Assembly (NCBI GenBank): GCA_950022655.1
Contig: OX465583.1
Location: 12,795,298-12,859,297, forward strand
Reading direction: 5' to 3'
Source: Alentia gelatinosa
Taxonomy: Eukaryota; Annelida; Polychaeta; Phyllodocida; Polynoidae
Length of the DNA stretch: 64,000 bases
The position numbers and the translations under genes were made by a program. The notes under the pieces were generated by a model. That model worked only from the letters and a program-made list of their open reading frames with translations. It had not been told where the DNA came from and ran no database searches. Positions 33,196 to 44,141 of the stretch are shown here, piece after piece (within the stretch, counting starts at the first letter, position 1; each line of letters opens with the position of its first letter).

Positions 33196-33600
33196 CAGGG
33201 ATGTCAGTTGGGGCCACAAAGAAAAGTGGAAATATTTTTCATGTGGAATTTTCTGCCTTAGAGAGACCAAGAAAACGTAGAAAACATGTCAGTGTCTACC
33301 ACAGCATGGGGCTGAGGTTTTGTGGGGAGCTTCATACCACAGTTCTATTGGCGTGAATGAGCCCTGCTGATATGATCTTTGTTTTATAGTGGAAGACGTA
33401 GATGTAGCTCGAGTTTGCGACCACCAAATTTTTTGTTTTTCCGGAGAAATCGGGACCCGATTTACGAAAAATCGGGGCCCCGATTTTTCACACGAAAGAA
33501 TTCCCACAAATGATCTTTGTTTTATACAAGGAAAAGTTATTATTTACACTGACAATGAAAAAGTGGATTTCCATGAAAAAGTGGAAAACTGGCATCTCTG
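33196..33600. mobile_element. CAGGGATG-TIR MITE with expanded interior
   Basis: Starts CAGGGATGTCAGTTGGGG and ends AAACTGGCATCTCTG. At about 405 bp it is longer than its relatives. The extra interior includes a perfect 22-bp palindrome at 33467-33488 centred on GGGGCCCC with AAAAATC/GATTTTT shoulders. Flanking hexamers ATTATC and AAAATC agree at 4 of 6 positions. Confidence 0.78.
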
Positions 33601-34048
33601 AAAATCTATCAATTTGTATGCTATGAATATTTCTTCTTTTAGAGTCTACATAGAACAAAATAACTTGGTTTGAGGCGCACACCACAGATGCCGTGTAGGA
33701 TATAACCTGAACAACCCCTCTGTCTTAACAGAGTGGGGACATAGGTGGCAGCCACTCTAGATGACCGCCTCCATAACACAATAGCTATGTGCCCCATCCC
33801 CACGTTACAAACGTCTGTGTGTGTCTGTGTGTGGACTGGCATGCGTTTTGGCCGTGTTTAGACACCCACTCGTGGCTGCAGGCCGTGGCACCTGGTTGGC
33901 ACGGTGGTCACCATCCCTGTGCATGTAACCACAGCGAAGACACTTCATCTGTTCTCTCCCGGCGCCGGTCACAGGCAGGTGTCGCCAACCTCCCAGGTGG
34001 AGACACAGAGACACGCACCACCCACACTGGAGGGCGGATACACAGGAT

Positions 34049-34180
34049 ACTGACTGGTTTCAGATACAAGTGGTGGTATGCTCCAAGGAGTTGACGCGCA
34101 GTAATATCTGAGTGTATGCGAGGATATAGCCCAGAGTAAATTCCGAGGAGCATACAACCGCTTTTATCTGAAACCAGTCT
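34049..34180. mobile_element. HC-type hairpin only, subfamily E
   Basis: The arms ACTGGTTTCAGATACAAG and TTATCTGAAACCAGT enclose GAGTTGACGCGCAGTAATAT...GCGAGGATATAGCC. It has no 5' module. A near copy is at 34341-34475. Confidence 0.75.
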
Positions 34181-34218
34181 ATATTGCATTTATTATCTAA
34201 CTATTGGAATATTTATAT

Positions 34219-34336
34219 TTATCTCACTCCTGGTATTTTTTCTCCATAGACTTAACATTAGCAACTAGTATTCAACGCCCAGGGTAAAGGGTAAGATAAG
34301 TTCAGAAACCCTAAACTTTCATAGGTTTCCTCTATA
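34219..34336 (+). mobile_element. HC element deletion derivative (hairpin lost)
   Basis: 118 bp: TTATCTCACTCC, CATAGACTTAACATTAGC, then GGGTAAGATAA directly followed by GAAACC...GGTTTCCTCTATA. Both element ends are present but the long hairpin is reduced to about 25 bp. Confidence 0.75.
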
Positions 34337-34340
34337 ACAT

Positions 34341-34475
34341 TGACTGGTTTAAGACACAAGCGGCAATATACTCCGAGGAGTTGACACGCAGTAATATCCG
34401 AGCGTACGCGAGGATATAGCCCAGAGTCAACCCCGCGGAGCATACAACTGCTTTTATCTGAAACCAGTCTATATT
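34341..34475. mobile_element. HC-type hairpin only, subfamily E
   Basis: GACTGGTTTAAGACACAAGC...GAGTTGACACGCAGTAATAT and GCGAGGATATAGCC...TTATCTGAAACCAGTC. The apex loop contains CGAGCGTACGCGAG. It lies 4 bp after the deletion derivative above. Confidence 0.75.
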
Positions 34476-34479
34476 GTAT

Positions 34480-37078
34480 TTATCATTTACCTTTTTATCA
34501 TTATACACCCTGGCCGAACGTCTATGAAATACTACCTGCTGCCAGGGGTGTAGTATAAATAATGTTCAGGGTTACTGAGGCGTAGTGAAAGTTCGGGCCC
34601 ACTATACCCATACTGTACTTAGCAAGTATATAAAATGACATTTTTTTATGTTTCTAGGTGTGAAATAAGAAGAAAACATAGTCAGTGAACACGTATCAAT
34701 TCCGTTCTCAGGATTTTTCCCATAAAATGTTTCTCCATCTCTGGACGTATTTTATGGGACAAAAGACCTCGAACGGCAATCGCTACGGGCTCAGTAACCA
34801 TGTTTTCTCTTAGTACACATTGCCATAGGATGGAGGCTCAAACCTCTTTCTGATTATCAATAAACCCAAAAAACACACAGATTCCCACACAGGGATATTC
34901 CTCTGAGCGTACAAACTCTACAGCATACTGATTCCTGCTGGGGCTGGTCAGGGAACTACACGTCTGTGTGTGTGTGGGATACGGAAGATGGACACTGACA
35001 CTGATATACACACACGAGGTGACATCAATATACACACTGACACGCTTATTGGGGTAATATCCCAACGTATTGGGGTTTCCTATGAAAACCGATCACAATC
35101 TTCTAGTGACCTTTTCGATACGGCCGTATACACGACCCCATTTTCATGGCAAATGTGTACGTGTTTATACAAATATACACATGTATTATTTATCAGTGAT
35201 GAAAATTAGGGCAAAGGAAATTTGAAATTTAAAACGCGTATTAAAAAAGAATTATTCAGAACATTATTTTGGAATAAAATGGCTATGAATCGATATATAT
35301 TTTCTAACACTACGTGTATTGTCGGTGTAGATGGAATGTAGGAATTCTGTCATTTTTGTCGAAAACCTTGCATCTTTGATTTATGATCCATGTGCATAGA
35401 TGTGTTTAATATGAATGTCACTCAGTTATTCAAAACATTCTACTAGGACAAAATAGCGCACCTTCAACTATTTTTTAAATCTTCTTAAATATCTATCACC
35501 ACCTGGGTGGTAGTTTTTCTCATAGAAACGCCTGTGTTTGACTTGAACTGTTTTAATACAGACATGCTCCTCTTCTCTTTTTTTCCTTTTCTTTAAGATT
35601 TTCGGTATAGAATAAGATATTTATTAAATATTTTACTGGAGCATCTTACTGGAGACAGACCTGTCAGCCTCGTATTCCAAACATATATTTCATTGAAAAA
35701 ATGATTTGAAAAATAAGATATCTATTGAAGCCATGTAAAAAGGTTTTCATTACAATTGTAATTCTTCTTTTTTTATTTCATGTACCGTATGTTAAAGAAG
35801 GCAGGAGGCTCAAACTTATCGTGTAATCTCTGATTACTTGATCCCTCATGCCTGGCAGGCCTATGTGGGGCAGAGCAAACTATCTATAGGCCGCGTAACC
35901 ACATTGGGGACTGAAACCTACTTATTTTTGGCTTAGTATACAAAGTTTCTCATAACTTAGGCTCTAAACAAGATACAAATTTGCAAAAGATAGCTTATCA
36001 AACCCAAGATTATAGGCTTTGTCATCATGTATATATTGAATTTATTTAGACAGTTTATCTGTTTTCATTTTTAATGCATTTTCCCAGAAATCATGTTAAA
36101 AGCTAGGCAAAAAGTTTGATTTCTAGAATATGACTCACGAGTGAACATTCTATAGGATTCCATGTGGAAATAAAATCTAAACCCGGTTTGATTAAGTAGG
36201 GAATATTACCTTAAGTGGGCTGCCCCCTCAACCAGGGTGTCCCCTTAAGCGGGGTGTCTCCTTAAGCGGGGTTAAAATAAACTAAATAAAAGTTTCTAGC
36301 AAATTGTCGCTTTAAGCAGGGTGTCTCCTTAAGCGAGGTGTCCCAGAAGCGGGGTTTTACTCTATCTGAACTCACATCCCATCATAGCCCCCAATATGCC
36401 TTCATGGCCTATAGGGTAAGAGGAGGGTGTCTGTCAGTAGCCTCCAGTGTATGCCTGGAGGTGGTCGGCCTGTCATGGCCGCACACACTGAGCCGCTCGA
36501 TCATCCATCAGTCTGCGACAGAGGAGGCGGGGACGGGAGGCTTAATAAGCTCAAACACCAGAATTCCTGATTGCACACGGCCCGACGCACCACCCTGCTC
36601 CTGTGCGCCCACCCCAACCCCACGCCACCACGGGGGCGCCACCGGTCTCCCACACCTTATGAATCACACAATTCCCTGTCGCTGCTAAAAAGAAAACACC
36701 TTGCGATATGTGCAGAGCTGTCAACCCGTGAATCGTCTACATTAGTATGTAGTCCGCTCAAAATCTGTTATTTGCCAAAAAAAAGAAAATTCATGTCAGG
36801 GACTAAAATATGTAATAGGATCTGTAATGATGATTTGGACATAATCCTGGGGGCACGTTAAGACCAATCTGCAAAGACTGAGGGCCTTCCCAGGTAAAAT
36901 AAAAGTCTTAAAAAAAAAAAAAAATTAAAAAAAAAAAATCTTTAAATAGATTTTCTATTGGTACAATCTATTCAAAAGAATGAGCACAAAACATATCCCT
37001 AGGAAATGATCCAATTCATTTCCTATTTTCAAAGAAAGCTGGGTATTTTTCTTCTTTTTTAACCAATTCCTATGAAGG
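34480..37078. other. No gene recognised; short repeats
   Basis: A copy of the ATCGATATATAT repeat lies at 35277-35400. A tandem of CTTAAGCGGGGTGTCTC-like units lies at 36225-36362. A GC-rich stretch at 36400-36660 has a good minus-strand acceptor (CCTCCTCTGTCGCAG) but only 12 open codons follow it. The rest is AT-rich unique sequence. Confidence 0.45.
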
Positions 37079-37079
37079 G

Positions 37080-37760
37080 AACATTGTGTGTACAATTACC
37101 TAATTCGGCGATACAGCCGTTCTTTCACTCAGGCCCTAACCCCCTACTCCTCATTCTAATGGCTGGTGTAATGCCAAATGAGCAGTGGGTACCATTTTCT
37201 TGTAACAGGGTTCGTACATAGACAGCCCAATGAAATTCCAGACTTTTTCCAGGCTTTTCCAGACTCTAATATATTTTTTCCAGGCACATCTAGTCACTGT
37301 TTTTAAAACCATGTCTGATTCATCACCAAATTTAGTAAAATTTTCTTTGTCTTCCTTACTACCTGTGGAATTTCAGTGGTTTTGGGATAGATATCTTCAA
37401 AATTCTATACATGGTAAAATAAAGGATTTTTTAAACTATTTTATCCAAGTCATTAGTATTTCATAAGCAGCAAGGTATCATAGTTAAGGAAAGCTAATAA
37501 TGACCAGAATTTCATAGCCTAAAATAATTGCTTTTATGCAAAGCCAAATTTTCCAGGCTCTTCCAGGTTTTTCCAGGCTCTTTGTGAGAATTCCAGGCTT
37601 TTCCAGGCCTGGAAAACCCAAAAGCATAATTCCAGGCTTTTCCAGGTTTTCCAGGCTCTGTACGAACCCTGTTGTAAGTCCTTGGTATGACCTGTCTGGG
37701 GTTTGAACCCATGACTTCCCATGCTCGAAGCGAACACTCCTACCATTTAGCCACCAAGCT
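37080..37760 (-). mobile_element. SINE-2 (tRNA-headed), split by a 466-bp element
   Basis: On the minus strand the head (AGCTTGGTGGCTAAATGGTA ... GGGTTCAAACCCC) is followed by the body, which continues after an insertion at 37206-37671 and ends near GGTAATTGTACACACAAT. It matches the uninterrupted copy at 60958-61174. The A box-like GGCTAAATGG and B box-like GGTTCAAACCC are visible. Confidence 0.82.
37206..37671. mobile_element. CAGGGTTCGTACA-TIR element, 6-bp TSD, nested in SINE-2
   Basis: Termini CAGGGTTCGTACA and TGTACGAACCCTG are perfect inverted repeats. It is flanked by TTGTAA at 37200-37205 and 37672-37677. The interrupted SINE reads continuously if the insert and one TTGTAA are removed. 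The interior is rich in TTTTCCAGGC-type motifs on both ends and has no meaningful ORF. Confidence 0.88.
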
Positions 37761-37974
37761 GATGATGTTACTGGTAATATTAAGATAATTCAGTCAGATA
37801 TCCCTCTCTCCTCCTTAACATCACTTTCTTACTGATTTTCCTTGAATAAGGAGAGAATTCCTATTCAAATTGAAAATGTGCAGTGTGTATGGGTCTTGGC
37901 GTAATCCGTAAATGACGATCGTTGCTCAGGATATGACTGGCATATACTGCAGGCACATCCATACACTGAGAATC

Positions 37975-38553
37975 AGGGGCCCGTTTAATAACCTAGGATC
38001 GTACATGTAGACCCTGTATGCCATAGAGACCCAGGGACGATGTGGGTCAACTTTATTCAACACTTATGGACGACCTTATGGACGCCTAATACTGTCTTAG
38101 CGAACAGACTTAAATATCATTAAACGATAGCCCACTTGCGAGTTACAGAAAAGGGTCTTCATTTATGGTCCTATATTATTAAACAGGTTTTATATTATCA
38201 AACGGGCAAATACTGTCTTAGCGAGCAGACTTAAATATCATTAAACGATAGCCCTTTTACGAGTTACAGAAAAGGGTCTTCATTTATGGTTCTATATCAT
38301 TAAATGGGTGTTACATTATTAAACGGTCTAATATTGTCTTAGTGAACAGACTTAAATATCATTAAACGATAGCCCTTTTACGTGTTACAGAAAAGGGTCT
38401 TCTTTTATGGTCCTATATTATTAAACAGGTTTTATATTATTAAACGGGCTAATATTGTCCCAGCGAACAGACTTAAATATCATTAAACGAAATCCCTTTT
38501 AAAGGGTCTCCATGTACGATCCTATATCATTAAACAGGCCCCTGATTTCTCAC
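37975..38553. mobile_element. CAGGGG-TIR MITE with internal tandem amplification
   Basis: Left end CAGGGGCCCGTTTAATAACC, right end ATTAAACAGGCCCCTG. A ~120-bp internal unit (GACTTAAATATCATTAAACG, then GAGTTACAGAAAAGGGTCTT) occurs four times, each ending in a fresh terminus-like ATTATTAAACRGG, so each unit looks like a half-element. Confidence 0.82.
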
Positions 38554-38965
38554 AGACACGGTGACACTCCAGCAAACCCCTCACAACGACCCCAATCCCC
38601 CCATCAGTCAAAATGAATAGTAGGACCCTCTTTTTCACCATACCAGAAAAAGATTACCACCGTAGCCTCGTATGTCTGTGACAACAATGCTCCTGCCTCT
38701 TTTCTATAAGAATATAAAGGTAACAGGTCGTCACAGGAAACACCTCCAGGACCGGTTTACTCACTCCGGATACATCCGCGGCGACCTATTTTCTTCAACT
38801 TACATTTTAATTTTCCTTCTCAACTCCTTTGCTTACCTTCCCTCAATTTCCTCAGCCAAGACCTTCTTAAATTTCATCGATGGGGTCCGTTGGAGGGTAT
38901 TGTGAATCGATTATCGAAACCTGAGACGCTTCTTTGGAACACTAGGTTACTCTTAGGATTACATG
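38554..38965. other. No feature recognised
   Basis: Unique sequence. A 77-codon ORF (38672-38905) is unrecognised. Confidence 0.4.
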
Positions 38966-39360
38966 TATCCAGCATATAGCCTATGATCCATGGGCGCTAC
39001 CATGACGCCCCCCCCCCCCCCCCCGAGTAGGTGTTCTTCACTAATGGAGGTGAAAAAGTAAGTGTTCTTCACTAATGAAGGCGCCAAGGAAGTGAGTGAT
39101 AATTGGGGAGTGTCACAACTTTAGCCTTGCTTATGTATGTATATAAAATGTTCCATGTGAAAAACATCATGTCCTGGGTTTAATCATTATGTCATTCTGC
39201 ACTGGGATCGGTGTAGAGATTCAAGGGAACCATGATAAAACATTGATAGGCAGTTGAACTTCGTAAGAACAAAGAGCCAGAATACAGGTTCTCTCCTACG
39301 CCATACTGCTGGCCACCTAGTGACTGCTTCATGAACAAACAATGGCTCTGTCCCCTATAT
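38966..39360. repeat. Dispersed ~390-bp repeat, full copy
   Basis: Longest copy of the family also at 1-80 and 27326-27697. It includes a C14-15 run within CATGACGCCCC. Confidence 0.8.
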
Positions 39361-39730
39361 TATATACAACAAATAAAGTAAATCTACATGGCTCGTCCTG
39401 ATTCACCTTTGATTGTCAGTGTTGGCATCGTGTGACTCGAGATCAGATAAATACTTTTGGTTAGCTATATTTTGCAGATTCTATGACTCTATGTTGGACC
39501 TTCTTTTGAGATAAAGCTATCCGACCTATGCCTTGATTTATACGACTGAGTCAGAGGGTTCATATTCATTGTTCACGGGAGGCAGCTGGTAGATGGAAAC
39601 CTCCCCGAGATCGACTCAGCTCTATCTGCCCACTCCGGCCTGCTATCGTACGTTACAGACAGGGCCTGTGGCACTACCCATCAAACATTTGATAACCCCC
39701 ACAGTGGTATCTTCCTCTCTTATGATTTCT

Positions 39731-39925
39731 TTACTTGGTTGGTTTGATTTAACGTCCAGTCAACCATTATAGGTCCTGACCAGACTTTCTCAAGGTTCTT
39801 TTACACCACAAGGGTGGTGATCAAATCCATGTGATGAATTCAGGTAGAAATCTCACCCCTACACCTTTACCGAGGTGAGAGTTCTTTTACTTCACACACC
39901 ACATAGACATGGTTTGACTTTCAGG
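39731..39925 (-). mobile_element. SINE-T, 5'-truncated
   Basis: Antisense: GGTTGGTTTGATTTAACGTC through CCGAGGTGAGAGTTCTTTTA to CACATAGACATGGT. No tRNA-like head. Confidence 0.78.
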
Positions 39926-39988
39926 AAATAAACACCGGGCTTTAAGTTGGAAAATCATCCTTTTCGTATCTAATCTGCTTAAACTGAC

Positions 39989-40232
39989 CAGGGATGTCAG
40001 TCGGGGTCAGGGAATTCAATAGAAATATTTTCCATGTGTCTTTATCTGCCTCAGAACCACCGGGAACGGCAATGGCATGGGGTTGAAAGCCTGTGGGGAG
40101 GTTCAAACCACCGTTTCATTGGCATACAAGAAGCTACATCAATATTATCTTTGTTTGAAACAAGGAAAAGCAATTATATATACTGGATATGAAAAAGTGG
40201 ATTTCCACGTAAAAATGGTAAACTGACATCAG
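39989..40232. mobile_element. CAGGGATG-TIR MITE
   Basis: Starts CAGGGATGTCAGTCGGGG; right end degraded (AAACTGACATCAG). Internal GGGGAGGTTCAAACCACCG. Confidence 0.75.
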
Positions 40233-40408
40233 TTACTGATGTTAAGAAGGAAGGTAGTTGATTGAGATGGCCGAGGGAAACGTGGTCAAGCAGTTGTATC
40301 GGTTTCAGAACCGTCACACATGGAAGTCATTGCCCGTGTGGGTGATGCTTCCTGTCTCATCAGGGAACCCGTCGCCATGACGCCGTCAAGGAGAAAGGTC
40401 TCAATCAA

Positions 40409-40776
40409 TTATCCTACCCCTAATAAAAAGCCGCCATAGACTTAACATAGGAAAATTTTATGTGGCAGGCCGTGACATAAAGTGTTTTTTATGCCACTAG
40501 AGTAATAACAATATTGACCAATCAGTGAGCAGGATGTCAGCTACTATGAAAAAAAGTTCTGTTGGTTATTGACTCAATATTTATCTTTTAGTAATATAAA
40601 AGCATAGACGAGGTAGGATAAATACGAAACCGAACTCGAGTTAGACTTGTCAATGTCTATGCCACTCTGGTCAGGTCTGCTCCTCACTACACTCAGCTAC
40701 GCCTCGTGTAGTAATACACGACCTGCCCGTCGTGGCATAAACATTGTCAAGTCTAACTCTCGTTCGGTTTCTAATA
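40409..40776 (+). mobile_element. HC element, subfamily B-like
   Basis: Starts TTATCCTACCCCTAATAA, carries CCATAGACTTAACATAGG and the mirror GAGGTAGGATAA. The hairpin arms are CTCGAGTTAGACTTGTCAAT and ATTGTCAAGTCTAACTCTCG, with apex CACTACAC...GTGTAGTAATACACGA. It ends CGGTTTCTAATA|AT. Confidence 0.85.
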
Positions 40777-41170
40777 ATTGTCGTCTGCACCAAAAACACC
40801 AGTCAATATCATAAATATGTATTTCATAAAGCTATTTTCAAATCTATATATTTTTATCTATTATCATTTCTGTAAGCAGAAGAAGAGTGATACCAAAAAA
40901 CCAAGGTTTTTGTATACGGCACAGACAAATAGGCAGATATGTAGATGATGGTTATGGTGCAAAGTGTCAGTGAACACAGTCAACACTGTATAATTGTGAA
41001 TCTGAATTCTGTAAACCGCTATATCATGAATCAACAGGAACAGCCCATTTCAAGCTGAATTTAATAATGGTTTTTTTAAATGGTTTTTTTTATTCAGAAG
41101 TCTGCTGTTTGGCAGGTTTTGTGTGACTTTGCGTTGCAAGGTACAGTCATTTCGCTCACAATATTCGTAG
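40777..41170. other. No feature recognised
   Basis: AT-rich unique sequence. Confidence 0.4.
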
Positions 41171-41452
41171 GTTTGTTTGTTTATTTGGGTAGTTTAACAT
41201 CCAATATGTTCTGTTAGACTTACTTTGGGTTTGGTGGTGATCGAATCTATGACATGAATTTAGGTAGAAATCTCACCCCTACGTATTTACGATGTGAGAG
41301 TTCTTTTAGTTCCCATACCACATGGACATGATATGAGAAGGATTGGCCTTTGATATAGCAGTAAATCTACCACTGCTGGGAATGAAAACGAAGAGTGGCT
41401 GCAGTGGGACTTGAACCCACAACTCTGAGGTTACAAGTCCAGAGCCTTAGTC
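41171..41452 (-). mobile_element. SINE-T, near full length
   Basis: Antisense: TTTGGGTAGTTTAACATCCA to GGGACTTGAACCCACAACTC and TTACAAGTCCAGAGCCTTAG. The B box-like GGTTCAAGTCCC is seen in the sense direction. Confidence 0.82.
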
Positions 41453-41459
41453 GGTTGGT

Positions 41460-42130
41460 GGGTTGGGTGGGATTTGGTGTATTCAGAAAGGGGACAAACA
41501 TTTGGCAGTCGCGGTGTCAAAACCCTGCCCGCAGTACGCATTGACGCAAGTGGATGATTATCTTTTAAATTCGGTAATTACCGCAATTTCTGAAGCTCTT
41601 CGGGTTGATTTAATTTCTGCAAACTTGATAGCCTCGCATTACGAGTCCCTCCCAAAAGACCAAAACGAGCCTTTGACCCGCGCTCGCGTTTTCCGATCAA
41701 GGTGATCTGTCATTACAATGCAACCCGAGGAGAAAAGGGATCCGATTTGGGAACTGTGTTATTTCCCACCAATGGAAACACTGCCAAAGTCAATTCCCGA
41801 TATTTAATAATGTGAGGAAGGGGTATTTTAAGGCTGATTAATGCATCATTTTCATCATGTTAATAATCTGAAATATCACACAGCAACTGGATGATAATAA
41901 GCTGCCGAGGAGAAATTCAAATAACACATTTATATTATTCATTGTTTTTTTCGGTTTTCCATTAACAGAATTACGCCCTTTCGGAAACGAGAGAATTGAG
42001 GAGAAATTCAAAGCTCTCACGGTTCATTCAACCCGACACAACACTTAAGTATGAAGACAGGGCTGCAGAAAAAGCGTTTTGTAATGAATGCGACTGCGAA
42101 CAACATCAGGAACAGAAAGGGAATCACACA
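41460..42130. promoter_or_regulatory. Repeat-free complex block, possible cis-regulatory element
   Basis: About 650 bp matching none of the window's repeat families and of even composition. It carries TTCCCAC (CSL/Su(H)-type), CATTACAATG (SOX-like), CTGATTAATGCAT (POU/homeodomain-like) and several TTAATAAT motifs. An 80-codon frame at 41463-41705 is open but starts with a non-ATG codon and lacks splice context. The function is inference; motif occurrence alone is weak evidence. Confidence 0.25.
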
Positions 42131-42811
42131 GAAGGGAATCACATAGAGTGACTATCAACGTGACTATACTGCGTTTTCAGAATGTATCACTTCTACTTCT
42201 ACTTACATATAAACTAAAGAACTGCATATGTATTGAAAGTCTAGTTGAATAAATATATTTACAAATTTTACACGCTTCGAAGACATTTTGGCACCAAAAA
42301 AGTCAAATACTCAGCCTTGGTTATTCTCTTTGTTGAATATATCATGCAAACCAAACTTATAATCAAGCAAATTAAGAAAAATCTCTGTTCTTTAATCGAT
42401 CAAAAACCTGCGGACTTGCATCAGTTTTGACTAAATTAACTCTTTCCTTGTGGCTAGTGCAAATAATGCCATGATGTATTCCCCCCCCCCCCCCCCCATT
42501 TTCTTTTTGTTACAATGTATTTATTTCAGCTAATTCAACATGGATCTTTATGATGTTTTCAGAGATATATAAAGTGATAATGGATAAATGATGTTATAGT
42601 TATAATATAATAGGAAAATTCTCAACAACTTAACATAGGCCTGCACTGTAGAGGTGGTCCTGTGTCAGGCATGCTGCATTTAAAGATGTGCACCTGCGAC
42701 CAGGTCCGGTAAGGAAAGGGTTAAAGATAACGCAAATACGGAACAGCAACTGATCATGTGTCTGACAAGAACGAGCTCTGTATTCAATAAAACCACGCCG
42801 AATGTAACACG
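42131..42811. other. No gene recognised
   Basis: AT-rich unique sequence with a C18 run at 42481-42498. Confidence 0.4.
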
Positions 42812-43052
42812 CAGGGATGCCAGTTGGGGTTAGAAATAAGACATTGAAATATTTGTCGTTGCAATACAAGGTTTCTGCATTACATACGCATTACAGTGAT
42901 CAAGGGAAAACTCTAGTCTTAACATGGGTCAGGGAAGTTTCGGTTGCAGATCATGGGCTGTGGCAGAATATTATTACCAAAGGAAAAATAATTGATTGTC
43001 ATAAAAATGATCACATGAAATTCAATGGAAACATTGAAAACTGGCATCCCTG
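42812..43052. mobile_element. CAGGGATG-TIR MITE, intact termini
   Basis: Starts CAGGGATGCCAGTTGGGG and ends AAACTGGCATCCCTG. It ends 6 bp before the foldback at 43059. Confidence 0.8.
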
Positions 43053-43058
43053 ATTACA

Positions 43059-43662
43059 TGCACCCCTCTCATAAGATCTCACACTCTCTAAGTGGTATTC
43101 TGTACTCTCACTACGCTCTATGGGAGAAGAATTCTGAACGAACTAGGCTTAGAGCCTTGAGAATCCACTGGCCTGCCTCCAGTGCTAAGTACATCAATGC
43201 AACCCAAAGATTACCACCTAACGGGTGTGCCAGTGGATTCCCAAGGCTCTAAGCCCAGTTCGTTAAGAATTCTTCTCACATAGAGCGTAGTGAGAACCTT
43301 GTACAGAATACAACTTAGGGAGTGTGAGATATTATGGAGAAACCAAACAAGAGTTGGTCTTGTTGTTGTTTATCGCACGACGGCAAGATCGCATATTACT
43401 GCGCGAGGTGAAGCCGAGAGCAGTAATACGCGATCTTGCCGGAGTGCGATGAACAATAACATGACTAACTCGAGTTTGGTTTAGAATTTATCCTACCCCG
43501 CCCGTCTAAATTACTTCTACATTAACAAATGACGTCATTTGTCAAGTGTATCCCACTAGGGCGATATTTTTCATTTTTCTGAACTCCAGACCGAATACAG
43601 TGTCCCAATGTTAAGCCTATGGAGTTTTTTTATCAGGGGTAGGATAATATGAGAGGGGTGCA
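43059..43662. mobile_element. Long foldback element, split by an HC insertion
   Basis: The outer arms start TGCACCCCTCTCATA (43059-43073) and end TATGAGAGGGGTGCA (43648-43662). The arms continue inward as ATCTCACACTCTC / GAGTGTGAGAT, AGAATTCTGAACGAACT / GTTCGTTAAGAATTCT, and GAGAATCCACTGG / CCAGTGGATTCCC. The right arm is broken by the HC element at 43333-43647. Without it the foldback is about 289 bp. Confidence 0.85.
43333..43647 (-). mobile_element. HC element, subfamily B, inside a foldback arm
   Basis: In its own orientation it runs TTATCCTACCCC to GGTTTCTCCATA. It contains an 18-bp perfect palindrome (ACAAATGACGTCATTTGT, about 43526-43543). The intact left arm of the host foldback predicts CTCTCATA|AGATCTCAC at the site; observed flanks are CTCTCATA and ATATCTCAC. 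So the length is preserved exactly and nothing is duplicated. Confidence 0.88.
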
Positions 43663-43766
43663 CCCGGACCACACGAGGTGACACACAGTATGGTCCAGTA
43701 TAAACAAGGAAAAAAAAAAAAAAGCAAACACACACGGATGGGGTTAACTAAAGCGGGCCTCACTCA

Positions 43767-43898
43767 TCACGAGAAGCGCAGAGAGGGGGCCTGTGTTCGT
43801 GCATGGTGGAGAGACTCTTGCCTTTTCTTGCCCAGGTACTGGCTCTGAATCCAGGCGCAGACGAGTGCGTCGTGCACGTCCTGCGACACGATGGCCAT
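43767..43898 (-). CDS. Small ORF with strong start context, possible exon
   Basis: The ATG at 43898-43896 sits in GACCATGG, an excellent Kozak match, and opens 43 codons to a TGA at 43769-43767. Codons are GC3-rich, and the peptide (MAIVSQDVHDALVCAWIQSQ, then YLGKKRQE) is protein-like. An overlapping frame also reads well (EPTGYLTTLEDYRGEDHGHR). A stretch just upstream (43930-43970) is duplicated in degenerate form at 44372-44410. No clear splice sites bracket it. Family not recognised. Confidence 0.25.
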   Translation of the reverse strand: MAIVSQDVHDALVCAWIQSQYLGKKRQESLHHARTQAPSLRFS

Positions 43899-44141
43899 GG
43901 TCCTCTCCACGGTAATCCTCCAGGGTGGTCAGGTATCCAGTAGGCTCAGCGAGTGTAAGCACACACACAGACACCGGTCCATGTTAATCTACAAGTGACA
44001 CAACTACCCGATCCTGTGTCCGGAATATATCCTATATTCCTCCTGTCTCCTGCCTCCTCGTCTGACCTGTACATGGTTGTGCATCCACTGTGATTTTTTT
44101 TAATGTAAATATGTTATACCTATTGATCAATAAATGGTGTA

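Noticed and set aside
36400..36530. Minus-strand exon after a good acceptor (CCTCCTCTGTCGCAG)
   Set aside because: Only 12 codons are open after it, and no donor of useful strength follows.
40640..40760. Resemblance of HC stems to integron attC sites (GTTAGAC / GTCTAAC)
   Set aside because: The motif is confined to one subfamily arm and is absent from the others, so it is probably chance.
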